Source of the DNA: Akebia trifoliata
Lineage: Eukaryota; Streptophyta; Magnoliopsida; Ranunculales; Lardizabalaceae
DNA: 64,000 nucleotides
Direction of reading: 5' to 3'
Assembly (NCBI GenBank): GCA_017979445.1
Contig: CM030716.1
Span: 13,987,611 to 14,051,610 of the forward strand
Part shown: piece after piece, positions 34,773 to 47,600 of the stretch
How the letters are laid out: each line of letters begins with the position of its first letter
Numbering within the stretch: the first letter of the stretch is position 1
Notes under the pieces: model-generated
Seen by the model: the letters and a program-made list of their open reading frames with translations, nothing else
The model's database searches: none
What the model was told of the DNA's origin: nothing
Made by a program: the position numbers and the translations under genes

Positions 34773-35880
34773 AACCTCCTTAACCTCATCCTCACACTTA
34801 GATTGCTCAGATTCCTTTGATTTTTCAATCTTAAGAATATTTTTTTCAATTATTTTTTAAGTGTGGTGATGGACTTAACATGATCAACTTTAGGGTCAGA
34901 AGAACTAGATTCTCCAACAACAAATTGGCCTTTAGGATTTGGTTGGGAAAATGCCTTTTCCCTAAAATTAAGACTTGAGTCCAATTTATTCATAGTTGTT
35001 TTGAGGTCATGAATGGCCTACATGTTCTTTTGGTAAATGGTTGTTTGTCCTTGCATGAATGCTTACAATGTGTCCTCTAAGGTCTTCTTTTGAGGAGGAA
35101 TATAAGGTGAATTTGAATGAGGGGGCCCTGTAGGATTGCTAGCATTCTGTGCATTTCTCTAATTAAAGTTTAGATGATTATGCCAATTTGAATTGTATGT
35201 CTCAAAATATGGGGAACTGAAAGGTCTTTTATATGTATTCATAGAATTTGCTTGGTCATGCAACACTTCTTTAAAAGCGGGGATTGTGGGACAATCATGT
35301 GTAACGTGTGCATCATTTTCACAAATAGCACAAATACATTGCATTTTCTTAGAGATCATAATCTCATTTACTTTCTTTGATTTCGTGGCTTCAATTTCTT
35401 AGTCAAATTGGTTATCCTAGAATTCATATCATCTTCTTTTCTAAGAAGATACATACCTCCCTTAGAATTGATTACAGTCTTAGGATTTTCAGATTTATTC
35501 CAAGACAAGGCATTTTAAGTTAGGTCATCTAAGTAATCCCAAGCCTCTTTAGGACCTTTATCCATAAATTCATCATTGCACATCATCCCTACAAATTATC
35601 GCATTTGAGAATTTAAGCCATTATAGTAGAAATTGACGACTCTCCAATTTTTGTAACCATGATGTAAACAAAATAGTAAGAGATCCTTAAATCTTTTCCA
35701 ACATTAAAAAAAAGTTTCATTTTCTTTAAAAGTAAAATTCATAATTTTTCTCCAAAGTATGTTGGTTTTATGAGTAGGAAATTTTTTATTTTCAAGAATT
35801 CTCTAGTCATCTCTTGCCAAGTTCCAATAGATCTTGGTCTAAGGGAGTTAAGCCATGTCTTTGTAATGCCATGAAATTTA
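34768..35880 (-). pseudogene. Athila gag remnant, resumed after element II
   Basis: Minus-strand frames give 'ITKTWLNSLRPRSIGTWQEM', then 'LLLFCLHHGYKNWRVV', a zinc-knuckle region 'CAICENDAHVTHDCP' (35159-35359), 'QANSMNTYKRPFSSPYFETYN' and 'NWHNHLNF'. This is the usual order in Athila gag. It has many stops. The sequence stops exactly at the GGTTC duplication and continues as protease at 15,296, which shows element II inserted between gag and protease. Position 35,880 is the last recognisable gag sequence, not a mapped end. Confidence 0.8.
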
Positions 35881-37965
35881 TTGCATATATCAAGGAATTA
35901 AATCAACTATATTAACCCGTTTTCCTATTAAGAAAAATAAATAAATAAATCATGACATTATCAATTTAAAATAATAATTTCTATAAGGACAATTTTTTAA
36001 ATGAAATGTACAATTCAGAGAACCTTATCATGATTATGATTGAAGAATTAGAATATATATAGTCGAAATAGATAAAATTCAAAATTTTATAAGAAGTTTT
36101 TTTGATCAAATAGACGTTATCGTTGATTCAAAAGAATCAAAAAATATAATTTAAACTGTTACCATGCTTAAATCTAAGTTTAATATGATAAGTTATGAAA
36201 ATATTATTTTTATCAAATAAATTTAAAGCGTAAGAGGTATTTTGATCAATAAAAGAAAATAGGTGAGGAATTTCGAAAATCCGAGATATACAAGTCGAAT
36301 TAATCTAATGTAACAGACATAATGGAGAAAAGAAAAATATATGGAAAAAAATAATATTATTTACTTATTTTTATATTATTAAAATATTAAAATACATTAT
36401 TTTATTAAAATTAGGTTTAATTATAATTATTTATATAAAAAGATTGGATTTGAAATTATTGAAATGTAAAAAGAGTAGAATGTAATTAAAATAAATATAA
36501 ATATTATTATATTATATTATTGTATTATATAATATAATATTATAAAATATTACAAGTTAAAAGGTGTTACAAGCTATGATACAACAGTTGTATTAATTTA
36601 TATATTATAATATAAAATTTTATATTATTATAAAATAAAGAATAAGTCAATGGTCATTAGACTTATGACATTGAAATTGAAATAAAAATCGAATGATTCA
36701 AAATTGGGATCGTGCACATTACATTCAATCGAGATTTAAACGTATTTAGGATATGAATTAAGATCCAATACTGAATTAGAAAATATCCACGACTTCGAGA
36801 TCTACTTAGTCATTGGATTATTTGGTCGAATTGTTGAGGGGATTAGTTAAAAAAATCATTTTTATAGCGTAGGAAGGCGTAAAACCTAGTTGCGAAGGTA
36901 GAAAACTTATAATTTTTAATTCGTAGTATAGTTTTCAATAAAATCTATTTTATTTCAATTTTGACAATTAATTTTAAATTTATTATGATTTAAATTCAAA
37001 ATTCATACATCGAATTGTAGAATAATTCGTTTTATATCTTTTCTCTGATATTTAAATATCGTGAAATAAAAATAAATGTATTTGGGTGAGTGTAACCAGA
37101 TAATTAATTTGTTTATCAAATTTATTTTCATAATAATTTTCATAGAATATTGGTTTTAAAAACTATTAAGATACCCTATTTCGAAAATGTATTTTCATTA
37201 GGTGATTATCTATTAAAAGAAGAAAAAAAATGAAATATTTAAGTTTAAATTTGAAATAAAAAATGAAAGTCTCGATTGTTTATATTCAAGAATGAGATTC
37301 TTGCTTGGTTGGAATCAATAATGGGATTCTCGACTATATGTGCTTGTATTGAGAAGTTTCCAAGTTTAAAGTGCTTTGAATCACTATGTAATAAAACATG
37401 GGATACAATTAGGACAATAACCATGAGACGGTGTACCTATATGTTTACTATTTTATGATTTGCTACTTTTGATATATTGATGCATGTTTATAATTCTAGA
37501 ATACCTAAAAATATCGTTACACTTGCAAATTTGTTTTAATTTATTTCAAATGAATTTTGAAAAATATAATTATTATTTTTGTTATCCATTAAAGGGGCAA
37601 TGAATGCTTATTAGATTAATCGGTAGTTTTTTCGGGAAGCAACTAATTAATTGAGAACAAAGGGGTTTGATATTCTCTCCAATAGTATGGGATACCACTT
37701 GAGAATATCTTAGTAGCTACTATTTGAAAATTTATTTTCTTATATTCATTGAAAAATAATAAATTGTATTGTAAAAATAGTCTGTAGATAACTAGATTGA
37801 TTAAGGACACATACATACCACAAAGGTACGATGAAGATGACTTGTCAAATAATCATTTATAGTTTATAGTAGTCAAACGATTAAGTTCCTTTAGGGATCA
37901 ATGACCAACCTGAGCCGAAAAACATGACCAACCAATTATCATAAATTATCAAATCAATTTTATTT
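35881..37965. other. AT-rich stretch without recognisable genes
   Basis: Very AT-rich sequence with runs such as 'attattatattatattattg' near 36,500. No frame longer than about 60 codons resembles a protein. It leads into LTR landmarks near 38,000, so part of it may be the body of a degenerate Tat LTR. Confidence 0.4.
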
Positions 37966-38225
37966 TGTATTTTTATCTAAAATAACCGAGTTGAGCTGAG
38001 GTTACCACCACTTGGTGGGAAGAAAAGGGTGTCTAACACCTTCCCTTTTCTCCGATCGAGTCGCTTACCTCGATATCAAGGTTAAGTGGTACCTTATCCA
38101 AAAGAGAATCATTAAACGTCAAAAATAATAATTTTCCTAAAAATGTACATCGGGTAACCATTCATACCGTCTTACAATTATGAGAGGTGGCAACTCCAAA
38201 TCTTAGTAGAAGTGATCTTGGAAAT
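37966..38225 (+). mobile_element. Remnant of a Tat-type LTR in the opposite orientation
   Basis: The complement of the usual LTR landmarks appears here: 'gggtgtctaacaccttccc' near 38,028 (complement of gggaaggtgttagacaccc) and 'gaggtggcaactccaaatc' near 38,186 (complement of gagttgccacctc). Their order is reversed relative to elements I and II, so the LTR runs the other way. Its ends were not found. Confidence 0.5.
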
Positions 38226-38249
38226 TTGAGAATCATATATCTACATTAC

Positions 38250-39440
38250 CAATATTTCCTTCTCAAGTATTCTCATCATCTTTTTTGCGTAGTAAATCTT
38301 CCACTTCTTCCCTGGTCATATGTTATCAAGTAGCGTAATTTTTGCCAACAACTGCAGTCCTTCTTCAATCCTCATGTTGTTTTAGATTTACTCGTTCAAA
38401 TTCGTCCGTTTGAGGTATCCTCCCTTCGGTATCCCGATTTCCCGTTCCTTCTGTTCCTTTAGCTCCTTCCTAACATAGCCCTTCGTTCCCCCTCCTAAGG
38501 GCTCTTATTTTTGCATTTTGCTTCTCCAATCCTACTTTCATTTTCACCCTCACCTGCACGAACAGTTAGTGCATAGCTTTAATAGGATCTTGAAGGGCAA
38601 TATTGCCTAGAAGTATTGTTTCTTCATTTCTATTCCCTTCTTGCCTTATTCTTGCCATGATGGTTACTTCTCCTTGTTTGTTTCCCACGGATGATGCCAA
38701 ATTATAGATATAATTTCTTGCACTACCTCAAGATCTTCAACTTTCTTTTTTATCTGTAGCTCCTTATGCTCCTTGAGGTACCTGCAACACAATCTTTCCG
38801 ACGCTCTAGTCAGAATTGAATATCAAGATTAATAGTTCTATTTTAGAAGAAGAATTACTTACTTTCAATCTTTCCTCCTCCCTCTATTTATGAGGTTTCC
38901 CTTACTCTTTTGTTTGCCAAACAGAATATTCCTTTTTTTTAGGTAACGAATCTTATTATGGAATGTGTCCACATTCATTATGGGGATCTTCCTTCAATCA
39001 AGAATAATCCCTTAAATTTCGGATCAAATCATATCTTACCGTATTCTGAATCCCTAATCCCTTGGGATTCGATATTATCGCTAGCCCATACTGCAAAATA
39101 TCATTCCAAGCCTGAATTATCGATCTTATCCCGCGGTGAGAATGTTGTAAATTTACCGGTTCCTTAGACTCGAATTTTAGAGGTCGGTGCATACTAAGTC
39201 AAAAAATGGTGCCACATGTCATGATCTCGTATATTACAAAAAATATCCTCCACAAAACCATGTTTTTCTTGCCTCTTATGTTTTTCAAACTTCTTGTGAA
39301 CTCGTCTTGGCATTCACCGATACCAAATTGAATCATTCAATTCCACTTGCTTTGGATGACACATGTAATACTAAAATTGATTTAAATAAATACATGTATT
39401 TGGACCTGTGGTATTCAGGCCTCTTAGATCACTAGACCAA
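38250..39440 (-). mobile_element. 5' end of another LTR retrotransposon (LTR, primer site, gag start), truncated
   Basis: On the minus strand an LTR-like sequence with a TATA box (CATAAATAGAGG, 38881-38892) ends near 38,701. It is followed by TGGCATCATCCGTGGGAA at 38682-38699, a variant of the common plant primer-binding site. A frame starting 'MARIRQEGNRNEETIL' at about 38,658 may be the gag start, broken by stops, and fades by about 38,270. The LTR's upper boundary is not fixed. Confidence 0.45.
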
Positions 39441-42400
39441 TCCTCACATGTAGTACCCCCCAAAACCCCACCCAAACACACCATGTAATTTTTTAAATAA
39501 ATCCCCAAGAATGGTCGGGGGGAGGAATTGGCCATCTCTCCAACCCTCAGGGTTAAATATTTATCTATTTAATTTAATATAATTATTATGTTTTGTTTGC
39601 AAATTGTATTAATAAATATTCAACGATAAAAATATACATTCAAAATTTCAAATTATCAAAGTTGATTATTTTAGATGCAAAAGTATATTTAAAAAAAATG
39701 GTCACCACAGCTAAACTTTCATAGCTTCGAGGGAAATTTTCAAATATCGGGCAAGTTATTATTGTTTGATTAAGAGTGCAGTTTGCTTGCCGTCTCAATA
39801 TACCAGCTGATAACCTCCATTGTCGACCTTCTTGGCTCATTCTCTCGACTCCCAAGAGCTTGAGCGAATCGAAGTGATTCTGTTGTTATGTTACCTCAGA
39901 GAACGAGATGATTTGCCCAAGTTTTAAAATCATCCTTCCACCTCAGCTGTACCTTCGATGCACTTAAAAAAAAAATGGAGGGAGGGATTACTATTTAGTA
40001 ATATATTTAGTAATTAAGAGGGTGTCTGCCATTAAGTTGTCTCGAAATCTCAAGACCCAAACCCCACCAAAATATGAAGATTCATTAAATATAATTTGCT
40101 AGAGATTATTATATAAGTTGAAATCGAATGGGAACACAAGAAACAAGGGAAGAGAGAAACGAGGAGTGGTTTTAGCAAACATGCGAGCTTGTATGGGCTT
40201 TATAAAACATTTAAAATGAATGGGAATTGGAATTAGTGGGAGTTTTGTTGACTTTAAGCAACAAAATAAACAAAATTACATAGAACAAAGGAAGAGGAGG
40301 GTTTCCCCCACCTTATTGGGTGGAGATTGTCTCCCATGTGATGGACGTTCCAAGTCCCAAATTTGAGTAATTTCAAGGCACACCCACCTCTTTTCACACT
40401 TACACACAATGTGAATGTTTGGATCTTTGCCTTTCTTTCTTTATATTATATGGCTGACCAATGGGGTGAGGATTCATCCACCACCCATTGTAATTTGTAA
40501 TGGGAGAATTATTAAAAAGCCATGTATTTTGTCATAATAATTGAATTAGATATTTTTGGAAACGGTTGGTAAGAATTTATTTTTTCAAATTGATTGATGT
40601 GGACCTGTGTCCGGTCTCCTCAGCGGCCCTTTGACATTGGAAAAGTTCTTGGGCCCACCTATTATTTGACCCAAATATAAAACCAGTATGATGGATGATT
40701 TTAAATATTTAATTTGATTTGTTTTTTAGAGAGATTTTATTAGCACACCAACTTTTACTTACAACACACCAATCCTTTTGAAAATAATTACATATTGTTT
40801 GATGTGTCATGAGTAAGAAATTAGTTTGTTAATAGAAACCCACTTTTATGGGTCATTTTTATTCATTGATTAGATCATTCTTTTATCATTCAAATCTAAT
40901 AATCGCAAGTCATCAATTAATTTATTTTGAGAACTCTATCTTTTGAGCGACTTTTACTTACAACACACCAATTAATGAAATTACATGTCCCACCCCAAAT
41001 AAAATAATAGAAACATAAAATATCTTAAATTGCTATGATAAAGCCTCTACTAGAATTTCTTAAAAAATCCTAAAAGAAAAAAACTTAGAGAGAGAAAGAG
41101 AGGAGAAACTTCCCTTTTAACAAGCTCTTTGAAGAAGGAATTTTCAAGAAAAATGAAAAATGAATTGATCTTTAGGAAGAAATGGGGATCTGATCATAAA
41201 AACATATACATTGAGAATATTATTTAATTTGAAAGATTTTGAAAATAGGTGTGTTATAAAAATTTAAAATATTCATTTGCTCACGAAAAAGTCAATCTAG
41301 AATTTCACAAAATTTGGAGATGAACCAATCACATGTATTGATAGCATCTTCAAATTACAAAACTTCCCTCATTATTCTTGCTATTAGTCATCCAAAACTC
41401 TGTGAAATCTCGAATTGATATTTTTGTGCGCAAAAAATCTTTTATCCACACACAACAACCATAACCAATTATACCTGTTGACACATGATTATAGATTACC
41501 GCCAAGCCAATGATCATTTCATTCATGATGGTGGTTTTAAGTACATATAACATAATATAATAAATAAATAAATGAATGAACGAATAGAGCAGGGCAGTCA
41601 TATTTTAAGGTCTGCTAAGTCGGTTACAACCCTTTATAGGGGAACCCCTCTCCTCTTTTGTTCACCAAATCCAGGTGACTTAACAGTATACATTCTTTTC
41701 TCTTATATTAATGATAAATAGTATTAAAATAGTGCCATAGAGTATAAGTTTTTTTTCCAAGTTATTTTTATTTTATATTTATTTAAACGTATTGGACACA
41801 TGATAAAGAATTATGGTTTATAAATTATACTGATATTTGAAGGATAATTATTAAATAAATATTATCCATTAATTATTAAATAAATAATTGGAGAACATTA
41901 ATTGCTCTGTTCCTTCTAATAATGTTTTAAGTATTATATTAGTTTCCACAGAGGAATGTGTTGGAAACATTTGCTCATGTAAAACATTAGTCATTTTATT
42001 AGTATAGACGTTTTTCTTTATTGCATATTTAAGAAAGTCAAGAATTTAATGTCATGGGTATTTTGTCGTTTTATGAGATAAAATAAGATCCTCAAGAAAC
42101 ATGGTCACACAACAGCTGCACAACTAGTTGCTTATGGAACACTTGTTTGACCATTCCTTATAAACTTAGAAATAAACAATTTGAAAGTATTTTTGGCATT
42201 TAAAAAAAACTTTTGAGGGCCTTTTTAAGAGGAATTTCAGTTTTCCAAAGTGTAGTTAATGCAGCTAAACATGTGCCCTTAGGGCACATGTTAAAAAAGA
42301 GTCCAAATTTGAAGTAGCAGCTCACTTCAAAATTTCAATGGAACCCTCCTCGTTACAAGACACGTGGGGTTTTGAATTTATTTCACTCTCCTATATCTCC

Positions 42401-42600
42401 AAAATTTGGAACACTTCTTTGGAAATGCCTCGTGTAATCCAATAGAGAGGGTTCGTTCAAATTTTGGACATGATTATCATGTTCGGGTCATTGAAATAGT
42501 TAATTTCAAACTAAAAAGAGAAATTGATGGCTTTCGTAAACAAACTGATGAATAAATTTTAAATGTAGAAGTAAATACTTTACGGAGGCGACACAAAGTT
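39441..42600. other. Intergenic stretch, no gene recognised
   Basis: No frame longer than about 85 codons and none resembling a protein. The only structure noted is the 23 bp phrase 'acttttacttacaacacacc' plus 'aat', present twice in direct orientation at about 40,752 and 40,950. 'tgtagtaccccccaaaac' at 39,449 could be an LTR start, but I could not find its other end. Confidence 0.4.
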
Positions 42601-42612
42601 GTTAAAGCCTTA

Positions 42613-43276
42613 GGCCCTATTCGTTTGAGTTTCAGGGGTCAGTTTTTTTTGTTTTTTTTTTTTTTGCTTTTAAGCTAAAAAAACTAAATAAATGATATTC
42701 GTTTGGATATTTTTGACTCTCGCGGATTTCAATTAAACTCCAAAAGTAATTCTTAAAAGAAATCTTCCAAAAAAGACTTCTTTAAATGACTTTTACGGAA
42801 AACCAAAAACATAAAATGACTCAAGTGTATTTATCAAAATACCTTTTATCTTTAATTAAATTTCCAACCAAACTTAACCTTAAAAATGAAATTAAATTAC
42901 TAAAATACCTTTCATCTTTACTAAAATACCTTTCATCTTCCAAAATACCCTTCACTTTTACTAAAATACCCTTCATCTTTAATCAATTTTCAATCAAACT
43001 TAACCTTAAAAAACAAAAAGAGATTATCAAAATACTCTTCATGTTTACCAAAATACCATTCACCTTTACTAGTAAGACCAAAAGCAATTTATCATTACTA
43101 CTTTATTACCAAAACACCCTTCATCTTTATGTGAATGTTGGATTGTGCATTATGCAATTATTTTTTTTATCAAAAAAACTTCATATGTTTTTTTTTAAGA
43201 GGAGATGTTGTCGAAATTTTGATAAAATTATAAAATTTATAAATTTATTTAAATTAAAATTATTTTATATATATAT

Positions 43277-43346
<70 letters not shown>

Positions 43347-43585
43347 AATTATATATTTATTAAGGTATTCTGCTCATTTTTTATACATTTTAAGTACATT
43401 AAGGGTATTCTGATTATTTTACCATAATTCAATAATAAAAAACTATTAATCCAATATCAATTTCTATCTTATGTACTTCTATAACGAACAAACTTCTATT
43501 AGATGTGATTTTTTAAATTCTGGATTTCTACTTCTTTCAAAATCCAATTTCTAGACTTGGAATGGCTTCTGTAAAGAATAGACCC
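42613..43585. mobile_element. Harbinger/Tourist-like MITE with TTA duplication
   Basis: The left end is GGCCCTATTCGTTT. The right end, complemented, is GGGTCTATTCTTTA. Both are flanked by TTA (42610-42612 and 43586-43588), the 3 bp duplication expected for this superfamily. The interior is AT-rich and holds repeated 'aaaataccttcatcttta' variants, which leave an accidental ORF at 42786-43427, and a long TA tract. There is no transposase. Confidence 0.65.
43266..43343. repeat. (TA)n microsatellite
   Basis: About 78 bp of near-perfect TA repeat with one interruption (ATAATA) near 43,287. It lies inside the MITE. Confidence 0.95.
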
Positions 43586-44432
43586 TTAAAAGATAGGAAA
43601 GAGATTTTTGGGGAGTGTATGAAAGAAAAAAATACATATGAAGAAAACTTGACAATGAAATTTTGATGTCGAAAAGAAAAGAGAGAAAAAAAAAAAAAAA
43701 AACAAGCAAAGAAAGTGCCAAGTGAAGATAAATATAGAGCATATTATGATTTATAAAATATGTTCGATCCTTAAAATGGTAGTAAGAAAAGAGAAAGGAA
43801 ATATATAAATTCTATTTTTAAAATTTATTAAGTGATCAAAAGATTGTAGACACCTCTTTTTGTATTTGCCAGACTTGCCAACTTGTCCCCCACAGCCAGC
43901 TTATTTCAAGTAGTAAGGAATATTTTCTGAAATCTAAAGGATTTTTTGACAGCCAATCCCATGTACTTGAGATCATTTTCTAAGTTATAATAATCAATAT
44001 CTAAATGGAAAACATCAATTTAGGTCCAACCCAGTAGCTTCTCAGAAGAATCTCCAATTAAAGAAAATGATCAAAATGCCACTGAAAGGGTTAGAAGTTT
44101 AAAAAAATGCCTGAAAAATAATGCAATTAAAGAATGCCTCTAAGTTGATAGCTTTGCGGAAGGTTTTAAGACAATTTTCAGCTAGAGAGGATTTTACCCG
44201 ATCACTCCCCGCCATCATCCTAAGACACCACTAGAATTATTCATCTATATATGTATCACTCCTGCATTTTCCACATTGGAACAATCTTAATCCTTACAAA
44301 AGCTCCTTGTAGTCCACACACACATTATCTTGGCTGAAAAGACGCTTAGATAATGATGTACCACATCCATCTATCGTATTTGTGTGAAGTATTTCTTGAA
44401 GACACATAAAATTAAGAAAAGTTGGGCAAGGT

Positions 44433-44438
44433 TTTATT
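44433..44438 (-). terminator. ETHE1: Candidate poly(A) signal of ETHE1
   Basis: The minus strand reads AATAAA 124 bases past the stop codon, a normal place for a plant near-upstream element. The 3' untranslated region would cover about 44,410-44,561. Confidence 0.4.
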
Positions 44439-44561
44439 TAGTTCTCGCTTTGGCTTAAATAGTACATATTTCTGATGAACATAATTACATGGAGACTAAG
44501 CTCAACTTATTCATCATTTTCAGAAGCAAACATAGCCTTGTTTTTTAAGGATAAAGTTAGA

Positions 44562-44668
44562 TTAGCTTGCCTGAGATTCAACAGGCTTTCCAATTACATC
44601 TTGCAATCCACAAACCATATTTGCAGGGACTGCTACATCTATCATCTTTGGATATGGTAAGTTTAAAT
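44562..44668 (-). CDS. ETHE1: ETHE1 terminal exon
   Basis: Completes a split Asn codon, then reads '[20 protein letters not shown]' followed by '[14 protein letters not shown]' and TAA. The acceptor is 'ttcacag'. The tail after LQD is a few residues longer than I recall for Arabidopsis. Confidence 0.92.
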
Positions 44669-47600
44669 CTGTGAAAAAGGGAAATTAAAACTCATTAGTT
44701 ATAAATTAGATTGAACACCATCGACAATAAGACGGTCAATTTATATCAGAATAAAAAATTATTGTAGTTTACTTACTTTCCATGATGTTCTTGAACGTTT
44801 CCTGCAAACACAATTCAAATATGGAAATATTAGAAAGATAAAGAATTATTCAACAAAACAAGAAAAAAAAATGAAAAAAGATCATTACTACAAAAAGATG
44901 AGCAGAAAGTATTTTCCACTAAATGGCTGTATTCATTTTTCTGCATCAAACTCTAGAAGCTAATAATCCTAGAAACATGTATTTGCATCTCTTTTTGTCA
45001 AATTTTCTATATAGTTTCAGAAGTCCACCCGCATCTTTTCAAACAAGAGAACTAGAGTGATTTCCTCATTTGGAAACTCCAGCTTCAATTGATCCACGTG
45101 CTTTGATGTATTGTAATGTGGACCCCCGATTTGATAATACATTGATACAATCCGGGTGTGTTTGTTTTCTGGGAAAATATGAATATGCCCACATTTGTTT
45201 GTGTTTTCCAGAGAAATTGATTGTTCCTTAGGCACACAATTCTCCTGTGATTGCGTAAATATTTTCCTAAATTGCCCCCCTTAAGAAAATTTGAGGCTTT
45301 ACAGCTGCCCAACTCCAAACAATTCTCTGCTGGAATCAAAATTTCCATGTGCAAATAAGTGCAATTCAATTCCATAAGAAAATCATCTGCTTGGCAAACT
45401 AAAATAAATTTTGTTGCCAAATGGGGAAACAAAGTTCTTAACAAACTAAAGGACAGTTTGGGTCAAGAAGCACCTCATCCTTTGTCAACCGAGGATTATA
45501 GAGCATTTCCTCACCCACGGTGCTTACCTGAAATTAAAGACAGAAGTGGTGTGAGAAACTGTGTATTTATGTGTAGTAATTACATTTACACAGACCAAAG
45601 GACCATTTAGAGCTTGGACCGAGATCTCCATGTGGACTGCCACAATGGTAGGGAAATATGTAGATAATATGTAATCAAGAACCATGGGGAATTAAAGGAA
45701 TTAGATTATTACTTACAGTGAAACCTTTGTAGTCATGAGCAGGATAAACCAATGTTTCCTTGGGCAATGTGAATATCTGAGCATAAGATAACGCATTATA
45801 TATCTCAGAGATACATGTAAATTTGTTTTTTCTTTTATTCAGGAATACAATAATGTCTTTTTCACAGTTCATGGTCTTGCCTGTGAATGGACTGAATTGT
45901 AAAGTTGATGTGAACTTCCTCCCTGCACATGAAATATTGAGACTGAAAACTTATAGCTTCAGAAAAATTTTCTAGGAAATATATTTTGAAAAACAATTCC
46001 ACAATTTTTTCTCAAGGAAAAATTTTCAAGTGATCATACATATGGCCTTGGTATCACTTGATCCTTCTCTAACAAAATTGCACAAAGAATTACAATAACA
46101 ATTTAAGTCAATGTCCCTATTTGCACAACTTTATTGAACTAGAACTGTGGCTTGCGTTGTAGCTCGATTCTACCAACGTACTTTTTGTGATTTCTTTCTC
46201 ATAAGAAGGAAAACCTTTCTTCAAAGTTTTAGTACCATTTAAAAGTTAAATAACACTGCACCTGAAAATCGGTTCTACCACATCCATGTATCAGTAAAGC
46301 ATCACCAGTGAAAGCCATCCTTGGTTGAGGCTGACCGGGCCCATCTCCTGTAACATAGGTAACACAACCTAATGTATGACCAGGAGTAGAACGTACCTGC
46401 AAAGAATACATGATTTGTCTTGATCAGTGATGCAATATTTTTTTGGGGATGATGAAGAACAACAAGATGTTTGCCACCAAATTCAAAATGGAGCAAACTA
46501 CATAATTTTTCCACAAATTTATTGGAAGATACACAGGAAAGAAAAAGTTCTCTCTATAGTTAAATGAGGTTTGTTTCCTTTTTCTTTCCGTCCTTTCTTT
46601 AACCTTTTGTAAACATTGCCATTTGGCTCTTATCAACATAGACAAGCAACGTATCATCATTAGCAAAGGCTTACCCGAAAAATTTGGGCTTGGCTTAATG
46701 GAACTATTTCCTCCATTCAATCCTAACGAAAGAACTGAAATGTGCAGATCAATTTTCCGACTAACAAGAGTATTTTAATATCTCAGCAAATAAACATTAT
46801 GATCTAATGAAGGATAATATTACAAAAGCTGAGCACCCTAGCTTATGATCATGCTTTGGGCTAAAAAATTAGACAACATATAACTAATACGTAAGGGAGA
46901 ATCGCCCTCTATGGTGTATGGAAAAAAAATTCGGTCTTCATGTGCTTTTCTTGTCGTTTCTTTTTTTGATAAGTAAAGATAATTTCATTAATAAAAAACG
47001 GAGGTCGAGGGGACTAGCCAAAAGAAAGAAAAACAAACCTATCAAAAGGCGAGCCACCCGCGGAAAAAAAGAAAAAGATTACTCCAACTCAATATTACAA
47101 ACCCTTTCCCATCTAACTAGGAAATCTTTTCTTTTCTACAATAAAAGATAAATAAAATTAAAATATTTTATAATAATACATGCCTATGGCCAATCAACAT
47201 TTGAGATTCTCAAAGACATCATGTCAGTGCCTTCGAAAAAATGACAAAATGTTGCGGTTATATCCAGTCAAGACTTTAGGGAAGATGTTGTAGGACGAGA
47301 AAATAACATTATGCTTTTGGGAGAAAAATATTGGCAATAAAAAAAGGACGGTTATATTGAATGAGCGATGGGAAGATATGAGGATATTGAGTTGGATAGG
47401 TGGAAAGACCAGGTGAAGCAAAGAAAAGCTAACGAAGCCTCAATAAAGGAGAGCAAACTGACAAAGTTTGTTTGTATGCAATAAAGACACCAAAAGACAT
47501 CAATGAGGAGTGCAATGGTGTTGTCAAAGGCTCTAGAAGGATGTGTCCAATTTCTTCCTCCCTTTAAATTCTCCTATTGTTTAGAATCTATTTGTTTCAA

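Noticed and set aside
39640..39855. 71-codon minus-strand ORF
   Set aside because: No similarity recognised, no supporting splice context and unremarkable composition; it could be LTR sequence or chance.
42786..43427. 213-codon plus-strand ORF
   Set aside because: It consists of repeated 'aaaataccttcatcttta' motifs and the translated TA tract (a run of Ile-Tyr) inside a MITE.
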